Position numbers and translations under genes: made by a program. A stretch of 64,000 nt of DNA from Pseudomonas sp. S37. GTDB lineage: Bacteria > Pseudomonadota > Gammaproteobacteria > Pseudomonadales > Pseudomonadaceae. The notes below the pieces were generated by a model. The model ran no database searches, had not been told where the DNA came from, and was given only the letters and a program-made list of their open reading frames with translations. Below are positions 49,751 through 56,265 of the stretch, one piece after another. The stretch is taken from contig NZ_JACVZC010000004.1 of the NCBI RefSeq assembly GCF_016658545.1, positions 1-64,000 of the forward strand, in the 5' to 3' direction. How positions within the stretch are numbered: position 1 is the stretch's first letter; every line of letters starts with the position of its first letter.

Positions 49751-50384
49751 AATCTCTATTTTTCCGCAGGATGTAAAATCTGGCAAAGGCGTTCTACGCC
49801 TAGCAAAGCTTCTACAGCGTGATTGGCCAGGCGAGAATCGAATCGGACTTAGCGCCGCTCAGAATCTCATTAGCCGTTGCCTTGGCTATGCGAACTATCA
49901 CGATGTCAGGATGAGTGTAGGCAGCTCGAAGTTTGAGTTTGCAACCCTAGAGGAACTGAGGGCGCAGAGCTTTGAGGTCATCAAGGCTGAGGTCGAGAAA
50001 GCTTGCCCCTCCCAAGAAGTAAAGTTTGAAAAACTGCTTGAGCGGATTAGCACATGGCCTTTCATTGGCCTACAAATTTTCACAAACCCCTTTTTTCACT
50101 CCAGATCTCCAGCACCTGAGAAGCAAATGCTAGAGTCCTTGCAAATGACCGCTTACTACCTGAGTAGCTATTCCAATAACGCCGATGTCATGCCCATTCG
50201 CGATAGGATAGAGGCTATGCTAGGGCACAAATCGACCGACATGACGAGGCTTTATTCCCGTACGCCGATGGGTGCCTGTCGGCGTGATAATTCTGAACGC
50301 AAATTTGAGTTACTGAGTGGGTCTACTGAGTGCCTGAATTGCGGGCCAAGCATTATCACAACTAGCAAATTTCCAGCTAAATGA
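49746..50384 (+). CDS. Truncated tyrosine-recombinase-like protein
   Basis: Protein of 212 aa. Residues 1-60 (MRISIFPQDVKSGKGVLRLA..., SAAQNLISRCLGYANYHDV) match the N-terminus of the recombinase at 62403. Near residue 158 it reads MLGHKSTDMTRLYSRT, the GH...Y end of tyrosine recombinases, but the first catalytic Arg block is missing. Probably a decayed or shortened integrase, or a regulator built from its ends. ATG 49746 follows GGAGGATGACC; a longer frame from 49521 is not favoured. Confidence 0.6.
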   Translation: MRISIFPQDVKSGKGVLRLAKLLQRDWPGENRIGLSAAQNLISRCLGYANYHDVRMSVGSSKFEFATLEELRAQSFEVIKAEVEKACPSQEVKFEKLLERISTWPFIGLQIFTNPFFHSRSPAPEKQMLESLQMTAYYLSSYSNNADVMPIRDRIEAMLGHKSTDMTRLYSRTPMGACRRDNSERKFELLSGSTECLNCGPSIITTSKFPAK

Positions 50385-50385
50385 A

Positions 50386-50432
50386 GGGCAGTCGTACGGG
50401 CCGAGCATCGTCTCGGCCCACTGGGCGCATGG
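50386..50432 (+). repeat. Structured island repeat, degenerate copy 4
   Basis: GGCAGTCGTA, CCGAGCATCGTCTCGG and CCACTGGGCGCATGG match the central part of copies 1-3. It begins 2 nt after the preceding stop and runs into the next start codon. Confidence 0.5.
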
Positions 50433-51244
50433 ACACACAGAACATTCTTCCCTTAGTAATTACAGCTGTTGAGCTAGCTGGGGCCCTCCTCGCAGCTGAG
50501 TACATGCGTCCTAGTGGGCCTAGAGGTTTCGGGGACAAGGCAGAGGTAGACGTCGAAATTGAGGATGTGCTGCGGACTGAGCTCCTACGCGTCCTTCAAT
50601 GCGATTTCTGGGGCGAGGAAACTGGGCATGTACTGACCGGCGATCCTTTCTGCTGGGTCGTAGATCCTAATGATGGTACCAGTGACTTTCTGAAGGGGCT
50701 CAAGGGCTCGGCAGTGTCTGTTGGACTGCTGCATGACAATAAGCCGGTGCTGGGCGTGGTGCATGCTCCAGTCACTCCTGAGGGTGCGTCGGATTGCATC
50801 GCTTGGGCTGCTGGTATGGATCATTTGCTGAGAAACGGATCGCCCGTGTACTTGGATCTGACCAAGCAGCGGCTGTCCGAATCGAGCCTTGTAATGGTCA
50901 GCTCGGCGGCCGGCAAGAAGCCACAGGTAAACCGAGAGCTATGTGCACCTGGTGATTTTTACCCTATGCCGTCGATTGCTTACAGGCTGGCCAAGGTGGC
51001 GGCTGGGGACGGAGTCTGCGGTGTATCGCTGTGTCCTGTCTCCGCTCACGACGTCGTAGCGGGTCATGCGTTGCTGATGGGCGTCAACGGTGTGCTGGTT
51101 GACGAGGATGGAAATCCAATCAGGTATCAAACAGAGGCCGAAATGCTTCAATTATCTCAACGATGCTTCGGCGGAGCGCCAAGGGTGTGTGCCGATCTGG
51201 TTGCTCGAGATTGGAGCAAGGTCTTTGCAAAAGATGCCCATTGA
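50429..51244 (+). CDS. Inositol monophosphatase/CysQ-family phosphatase
   Basis: Protein of 271 aa with the Li-sensitive phosphatase metal motifs: FWGEETG (metal Glu), WVVDPNDGTSDF and a C-terminal CPVSAHDVVAGHALLM equivalent of the WDxAAG block. It would remove phosphate from a small phosphorylated metabolite such as inositol phosphate or 3'-phosphoadenosine 5'-phosphate. ATG 50429 gives a normal start. It is solitary, in low-GC island DNA, flanked by structured repeats. Confidence 0.8.
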   Translation: MDTQNILPLVITAVELAGALLAAEYMRPSGPRGFGDKAEVDVEIEDVLRTELLRVLQCDFWGEETGHVLTGDPFCWVVDPNDGTSDFLKGLKGSAVSVGLLHDNKPVLGVVHAPVTPEGASDCIAWAAGMDHLLRNGSPVYLDLTKQRLSESSLVMVSSAAGKKPQVNRELCAPGDFYPMPSIAYRLAKVAAGDGVCGVSLCPVSAHDVVAGHALLMGVNGVLVDEDGNPIRYQTEAEMLQLSQRCFGGAPRVCADLVARDWSKVFAKDAH

Positions 51245-51305
51245 TGAGCAACAGCGCAGTTAGCAGGATCTGAATATCCTTTAAACCTAGCCTTTCGGCT
51301 CTGTA

Positions 51306-51404
51306 GCGTGCCGCCTCTGGCGGATGGCTGTCGTGAACCGAGCCCCGCCAGGCGGGTCTCGGCCCTGCCGGGCTTCCATCCTCACGCCTGCGCGCTCCGC
51401 TTGC
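51306..51404 (+). repeat. Structured island repeat, copy 2
   Basis: The best-folded copy. GGATGG (51323-51328) pairs with CCATCC (51376-51381) around the hairpin CCGAGCCCCGCC-AG-GGCGGGTCTCGG-like stem and a GCCC/GGGC stem, a three-way-junction layout. It lies 62 nt after the phosphatase stop. Confidence 0.85.
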
Positions 51405-51442
51405 TGGGAAGGTGCCGGGGCCGCCATGCAGGAGAATGACGA

Positions 51443-51616
51443 GTGCTGACCATTATTCCCATGAGCCAAGCTGGTAGACGTCTCAGGCGCCTGGTAGCGC
51501 TAGTTGCCAAGGGACACACTTTTATCATTACCAAAAACGGCAAGCCGTTAGTGTTGCTGGACGCGCCCGAACCATCCGTTAAGCAGGAGCAGGAGCCAGG
51601 CAGCTATGAGACATAG
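51443..51616 (+). CDS. Orphan Phd/YefM-type antitoxin, short
   Basis: A 57-aa frame from GTG with GGAG 8 nt upstream. MLTIIPMSQAGRRLRRLVAL then AKGHTFIITKNGKPLVLLDAPE is the Phd/YefM N-terminal fold (ITKNGKPLV core). It lacks the toxin-binding tail and has no adjacent RelE/Doc toxin, so it is an orphan remnant or a solitary DNA-binding protein. It lies just after structured repeat copy 2. Confidence 0.6.
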   Translation: MLTIIPMSQAGRRLRRLVALVAKGHTFIITKNGKPLVLLDAPEPSVKQEQEPGSYET

Positions 51617-51692
51617 TGAATCTGCAAATCCGGATGCGGCTGTAAACGTTTCCTGTAACCGCTGCGGTTATCTTACTTGTGAAGCTTGCTGA
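51606..51692 (+). CDS. Possible Cys-rich micro-ORF
   Basis: A 28-codon frame overlapping the end of the antitoxin frame, ending CNRCGYLTCEAC, which has two CxxC-like pairs resembling a zinc knuckle. No clear ribosome-binding site. Its 3' end overlaps the convergent membrane-protein gene. Listed as a weak candidate only. Confidence 0.2.
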   Translation: MRHSESANPDAAVNVSCNRCGYLTCEAC

Positions 51693-52296
51693 ATCGACTC
51701 GCTAGCGTCGCAGGTTCCATCACGACCCAGCTCTGTGGGTCAGACGTGCATTTCACCATTCGCCAAGCGGCATGAAGGAAAAACGCCGCCGCCAGGCCAC
51801 CCTCAACTAATGCCCATGTCGTTATCTGTGAGATCTCAACACCTCTGAAACCGAGGAAGTACCCTACAAAAACGGTGGCGAACCACCCTAGAACAAACAC
51901 GACGGCAAAAGCTATCATCGCGTAAAAGGACAAGTAAGAAGGAACCTGCCACCGATATTTAGTAGCAAAATCTTTCACGCCCTTAGTGTTCTCAAATCCG
52001 TAGAGAACTCCAAAGTTTTTCTCTTTTTTCTTGGAGTTTTTAAAAATCGTATAAAGCGTGACGTTATCCCCCTCGTTTAGCTCTTCGTAAAACTCAGTCT
52101 CCATTTGAATGTTGGGGATTTTTTGCCCATCAAGGCTAACAGTCGCTTTGACCCCTTTGCTCATTTGATAAGTCACATTGATGTAATCAAGCTTCCCGGA
52201 GACTTTCACGCAGTCAAATTTAATCACTACATATCCTATGTATTCAGGGCGCAGTTCCCCGCTGGCGTAAAGCTGGAGCAACTGCGCAGGTGACAC
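51673..52296 (-). CDS. Hypothetical membrane protein, island
   Basis: Protein of 207 aa with a soluble beta-rich N-terminal half (about 1-115, VTYQMSKGVKATVSLDGQ) and two transmembrane helices (about 122-150 and 160-180), then a short tail. No family recognised. GTG start at 52296; no clear Shine-Dalgarno, so the start is uncertain. Low GC. Confidence 0.55.
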   Translation of the reverse strand: MSPAQLLQLYASGELRPEYIGYVVIKFDCVKVSGKLDYINVTYQMSKGVKATVSLDGQKIPNIQMETEFYEELNEGDNVTLYTIFKNSKKKEKNFGVLYGFENTKGVKDFATKYRWQVPSYLSFYAMIAFAVVFVLGWFATVFVGYFLGFRGVEISQITTWALVEGGLAAAFFLHAAWRMVKCTSDPQSWVVMEPATLASRFSKLHK

Positions 52297-52404
52297 TAAA
52301 AAACAGCGGTTATTAGACCCTCACATGGATCAGCTTCCGCCTGTGGGAGCTAAGGCAAGGCAGGTCGCCTTCCGCAGGGGGATGTCAACCTGCTATCCCG
52401 ACGT

Positions 52405-52416
52405 GGAATATATTCC
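52405..52416. promoter_or_regulatory. GGAATATATTCC palindrome before the XRE gene
   Basis: Perfect 12-bp palindrome, 51 nt upstream of the XRE start, with a further GTGGAATGGAAT half-site beside it. Probable autoregulatory operator. Confidence 0.55.
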
Positions 52417-52466
52417 GTGGAATGGAATTTAGCAATTGTGGCCTTATCCTCATTTTTGAGGTTTGA

Positions 52467-52940
52467 ATGCAGGCCAAGGAATCACTCGCCGCCGTTCTCC
52501 GCGCAATGCGGCTTGCTCGCGGCCTGAAGGCGGAGGATTTCTCCTCTCGCATCGACCCAAAGCACGTCAACAACCTTGAAAATGCTAAGGTTACCCCCTC
52601 GATGGACACGCTTGAAGCCGCTGCAAGCATTCTTGGCGTGAGAGCTATGTCGCTCCTTCTGCTCGAAACCAGCTTGCGCGAAAATGTCACTCCTCAGGAT
52701 TTGCTAAGGGAGCTTTCCGATCAGGTAGAAGAGCTGTCTACCCTTGGCATAATCACTTCCGCGATGGCCCAGTTGGAAAATGGCAAGCTGATTGCTCGCC
52801 GATCTGGCGCCCAGGTCTCCCAGGGAAGGCTGACTGCCGTGCTCGCGTGCAAAGCTTTAGGCATGACTCAGGTTGAAACTGCCAGAAAGCTAGGGGTGCC
52901 AACCACTACGGTGAACCGCTACTGGCACAAGGCTGACTGA
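52467..52940 (+). CDS. XRE-family regulator with two HTH regions
   Basis: Protein of 157 aa. The N-terminal XRE HTH (LAAVLRAMRLARGLKAEDFSSRIDPKHVNNLENAKVTPSMDTLEAAASILGV) is followed by a second C-terminal HTH (LACKALGMTQVETARKLGVPTTTVNRYW), an unusual two-headed layout for this length. A palindromic operator precedes it. It lies outside the repeat-bracketed cassette, so control of the cassette is possible but not shown. Confidence 0.8.
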   Translation: MQAKESLAAVLRAMRLARGLKAEDFSSRIDPKHVNNLENAKVTPSMDTLEAAASILGVRAMSLLLLETSLRENVTPQDLLRELSDQVEELSTLGIITSAMAQLENGKLIARRSGAQVSQGRLTAVLACKALGMTQVETARKLGVPTTTVNRYWHKAD

Positions 52941-53114
52941 GGTAGCTCAGATCTCATTCAGCATCAGGAGAAAGCTCGAAGTGATTCGCTAGTAGCCGGC
53001 CAAGACACTTGCCCACGCACAGTACCATTGCTACCCGGAAGATTTCAGTAATCCGCTAGTGGGATATGTATCTGGCATTAAAATCTCAATTTGAGGAAAT
53101 GACCTGTTGATCTG

Positions 53115-53185
53115 CACGCCCAAAGCCCGCAGACAAGAGCCAGATATTACGAGCGACATCCCTGAAACTGTTTGATGGCGGTTTT
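53115..53185. repeat. Direct repeat, left copy, bracketing the E2-E1-JAB cassette
   Basis: GCACGCCCAAAGCCCG, then AAGAGCCAGATATTACGAGC and GGCGGTTTT. About 40 of 50 aligned bases match 58604-58676 in the same orientation. Lies in a 315-nt gap with no gene. Confidence 0.75.
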
Positions 53186-53255
53186 GGGGTTTTAACACCA
53201 ACTACAGCCCATGTGGGAGGGAGAAAATGATCAAGAATGCCGCCCCCCGCCTAGT

Positions 53256-54047
53256 TCATGACTCCACCTGGGTTTTAGCCGGCTGTTTTCTTGTCCTTGG
53301 ATTTGGCAGCGAACCAAGACATTCGAACAGACGCTCCGCGTAGACAAACCCCATACGCCTGACCGCATCCTTGTCGAAGTAGAATAACCAGGCCATCAAA
53401 AGCGCCCCGGATATCAGGATTGTAAGTCCTGCGGCAAGTCCCGGATCTGCTAGGTGAATAGGCTGAAAATGCGGTGCTTTGACCCTAATTACTCCCGCAA
53501 TCAGTCCGCCATACCCTAACCCGCAGAGGCAAGATAAAATACCAACAGCCTTCATCGCGACCATGTTTCGATGAAAACCGTAGGCAATATTTTCCTTTAG
53601 CAGGAGGTTTTTGTTCCCACGAGTTAACTCTCTAAGGCGCTTGGTCGCACCTATATAAATGTCGTCAGCTTTCGCAGGGTCAGCTTTTTCATCCTGTGGA
53701 CTAGGCATGGCGATGCCCAGCTTAGATGAGATTTGTTGGTGATATCGCTGCTTGCTGAGGCTATCCAGAAAATTATCACTGTGGCGCAAAGCTAGAGTGG
53801 TAGGCATCCCGCCCCATTTAGCGAGCAGCTTTTCCTCCAGCTTTTTTCCTCGACCACGCGCAACGCTCGCTAACGCATAGATCGCGCCACATCCGCCCAA
53901 GAGCCCAATAACACTGGTAAGTACCGGATGCTTAGCCCCATACACGCAAAGTAATGGCACAAGCAGTGGCAATGAAACTAGAAGGCCTGGTATCACTCTA
54001 GCCTTCCGCTCGTAAGGATCTTTTACCAGCTCTAATATCGCAACCAT
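53256..54047 (-). CDS. Four-helix membrane protein of the cassette
   Basis: Protein of 263 aa: two helices (about 19-37, 42-62), a roughly 100-residue soluble segment rich in charged residues, then two more helices (about 165-187, 203-222) and a basic tail. The start MVAILELVKDPYERKARVIPG resembles other unnamed membrane proteins; no family assigned. ATG 54047 follows TGATGGA; a TTG at 54074 adds nine residues. Same strand as the WYL regulator, 58 nt downstream. Membrane effectors are common in defence cassettes, but the role here is inferred. Confidence 0.7.
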   Translation of the reverse strand: MVAILELVKDPYERKARVIPGLLVSLPLLVPLLCVYGAKHPVLTSVIGLLGGCGAIYALASVARGRGKKLEEKLLAKWGGMPTTLALRHSDNFLDSLSKQRYHQQISSKLGIAMPSPQDEKADPAKADDIYIGATKRLRELTRGNKNLLLKENIAYGFHRNMVAMKAVGILSCLCGLGYGGLIAGVIRVKAPHFQPIHLADPGLAAGLTILISGALLMAWLFYFDKDAVRRMGFVYAERLFECLGSLPNPRTRKQPAKTQVES

Positions 54048-54105
54048 TTTTATTCCATCAATTATATTTGCCAATACAGTTCTGAATCATTGCACACAGC
54101 TTAGC

Positions 54106-54969
54106 TTACTCCCCCAACCACCCACTGCACTCTTGTTGATTTAGAAGCACCAACTGCTGAGCTTTCGGATCAGGATTTTGGCTTCTAAGACCCAGTCTTT
54201 GCAAAAGATACCAAAGCTGAGATTGCCGGGTAGTTAAGATACTCTGGCCATCCTGCATTCCATAATCCAACTCGATTGCCCGACGTCTCCCCTCATCCAA
54301 TTGAGGGTTAGCTCCAATTATCACGTTCACATAGGTATGCCACATCTTATCGAACGGCGGCGCTGATGGCATATCCTTCGAACTTAGCGAAAGTATTCTC
54401 GCAAGAACAAAATCAATGTGTTTGCTTCGTCTGAAGCAGTAAGCTCGCATGTGCCATCTATATCCATCAAACCCTAAGGCATGCGGGGCAACTGTTCTCA
54501 CAGATGGATCTGGCCCACTCATCGACTGATAGTTAATCTCGAGAGCATCCTCACGTTTGATCGCTCTGAGAATTTTTATTAAGGCCAACTTATCAACCAA
54601 GCGGATTGGATTAGGCACCGAGTCCATCGGAGGCGCCCAGCCGATGAAGCTTTCTGCTTCATCGATTACACCCATCTCCCGTGCAAGAAGCTCATCCAGA
54701 TAGCGTAATCCGTCATCAGGGGCAAACTTTGGAGTGAACGTATCCGTGGCTACGTACGCTTTCACATTCTTATCGTAGACAGCATTTCCAGGTGCCTGTT
54801 CGAGGTAGCTCGCGAAGTCGATAGACGCTTGCGGCGCTGAGATTCCAAAGAATTCCAGCAGATCAGCTCGATTTACCCTCCCTTCCCACAAAAGCCTGAA
54901 GTCGATGAACTCCAAGCGTCGCATCTGCCCCCAGCGGCCTGCTTTTTTCGGTCGTTGGTCGGTCATCAT
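54106..54969 (-). CDS. WYL-domain repressor, BrxR/CapW-like
   Basis: Regulator of 287 aa. Its N-terminal winged HTH (RRLEFIDFRLLWEGRVNRADLLEFFGISAPQASID) and the following YVATDTFTPKF match BrxR/CapW proteins that control phage-defence operons. A WYL domain (about 130-210, PHALGFDGYRWHMRAYCFR, DFVLARIL) and a C-terminal WCX-like region follow. Divergent from the MBL-E2E1JAB operon with inverted repeats between. Family members repress their neighbour until triggered, which I infer here. Confidence 0.88.
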   Translation of the reverse strand: MMTDQRPKKAGRWGQMRRLEFIDFRLLWEGRVNRADLLEFFGISAPQASIDFASYLEQAPGNAVYDKNVKAYVATDTFTPKFAPDDGLRYLDELLAREMGVIDEAESFIGWAPPMDSVPNPIRLVDKLALIKILRAIKREDALEINYQSMSGPDPSVRTVAPHALGFDGYRWHMRAYCFRRSKHIDFVLARILSLSSKDMPSAPPFDKMWHTYVNVIIGANPQLDEGRRRAIELDYGMQDGQSILTTRQSQLWYLLQRLGLRSQNPDPKAQQLVLLNQQECSGWLGE

Positions 54970-54984
54970 TTTCTACCTAACGCT

Positions 54985-55040
54985 ATGAGTGACCCGATCA
55001 TAACACCACTAAAAACTAGACTCATCTACTTTTTATGAGT
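54985..55040. promoter_or_regulatory. ATGAGT/ACTCAT operator between WYL gene and MBL operon
   Basis: ATGAGT at 54985-54990, ACTCAT at 55020-55025 and ATGAGT at 55035-55040. The last two form an inverted repeat with a 9-nt spacer. All lie in the 120-nt divergent intergenic region; likely binding sites of the WYL repressor. Confidence 0.65.
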
Positions 55041-55089
55041 ATCGTGCTGCCGTCACGACGATCCGCGTCTTCTTTTGGGGGGGTGTTCC

Positions 55090-56265
55090 ATGGCTGGACA
55101 AATTGCGTTTTTCCCGGTGGGTAACGGCGACATGACCATGGTGCGGCTTGCTAACACCGACGCCACCACCATCATCATCGATGTCCGTATCCGCCAAGCG
55201 GCGGATGATCCAAACGATGAGACGCCGGACGTTGCGGGAGAGCTGAGGAAGCATTTACTTACGGACGGCGATCAACGGCCCTACGTCGATGCGTTTCTTC
55301 TCAGCCATCCTGACGAGGATCATTGCCTCGGTGTACGCAAGCATTTTTGGCTTGGGCCGATTGAGGACTACCCAGACGATAAGAAGCCGCAAGCTGAAAA
55401 ACGAATCGTGATCCGTGAGATATGGTCGTCTCCCATGATTTTCCGGAGACGCAACTCACTCGGTCTGACGTTGTGCGATGACGCCCAAGCCTTCCATGTT
55501 GAAGCCAGGCGTCGAGTGCTTCGCTGGAAAGAACTTGGCTACGCACTGGTGGGTAATGCCGTTCGCGTTTTCGGCGAGGATGAGGGAGGGAAAACAGACG
55601 ACATCCAGCCAATCTTGGTGAAGACCGGTGAGACATTCTCGACCATTGGCGGACACACCTATGGTGACTTCTTCAGCGCAACACTGCTGGCGCCTATGCC
55701 GAAGCAAGATGACGACACAGAGAAAACTCTTTCGAAAAACCACTCTAGTGTGATTTTGAACATCGAATTGGCTCCGTCGTCATTCAGCAGAAATAAAACT
55801 CGCTTCCTGACTGGTGGCGATGCCCATACCTCTATCTGGGAGCGAATTTGGGATCGCTACAAAGACACTCCTGAAGTGCTGGAGTACGACTTGCTCCAGG
55901 CGCCACACCACTGTTCATGGCACGCCCTTTCCCACGATAGCTGGTCGACCTATGGGGAGGATGCGGAGGTATCCAAGGACGCGAGATCTGCGCTGGGTCA
56001 GGCCCGTGAAGGTGCGATAATCGTCGCTAGCAGCAAGAAGGTGCTTGACGACAAAAACGACCCACCCTGCATCCGCGCTAAGCGAGAGTACGAATCCATT
56101 TTGGATGACGTCAATGGCCTATTCCTGTGCGTGGGTGACAAAGCCAAGCCCGAGACAATTCGGTTCGAGATTACATCATCTGGTTTGGTGAGGGCAGCAG
56201 TCGGGATTGCAGCGGCGAGCAGTGCTGTTGCAGCGGCGGCGCCTAGGGCAGGAGCAAAGAAGTGA
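55090..56265 (+). CDS. Metallo-beta-lactamase-fold protein, ComEC-like
   Basis: Protein of 391 aa with the MBL signature as SH73-P-D75-E-D77-H78, a TGGD244 ligand and the APH273-H274 motif, plus KNHSSVIL, close to the ComEC/Rec2 hydrolase domain. No transmembrane helices, so a soluble hydrolase or nuclease. ATG 55090 sits behind a G-rich ribosome-binding site. Its stop overlaps the GTG of the E2-E1-JAB gene, so the two are coupled. This MBL-plus-triple-fusion pairing is known from comparative surveys of prokaryotic ubiquitin-like systems; its biochemistry is unclear. Confidence 0.87.
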   Translation: MAGQIAFFPVGNGDMTMVRLANTDATTIIIDVRIRQAADDPNDETPDVAGELRKHLLTDGDQRPYVDAFLLSHPDEDHCLGVRKHFWLGPIEDYPDDKKPQAEKRIVIREIWSSPMIFRRRNSLGLTLCDDAQAFHVEARRRVLRWKELGYALVGNAVRVFGEDEGGKTDDIQPILVKTGETFSTIGGHTYGDFFSATLLAPMPKQDDDTEKTLSKNHSSVILNIELAPSSFSRNKTRFLTGGDAHTSIWERIWDRYKDTPEVLEYDLLQAPHHCSWHALSHDSWSTYGEDAEVSKDARSALGQAREGAIIVASSKKVLDDKNDPPCIRAKREYESILDDVNGLFLCVGDKAKPETIRFEITSSGLVRAAVGIAAASSAVAAAAPRAGAKK

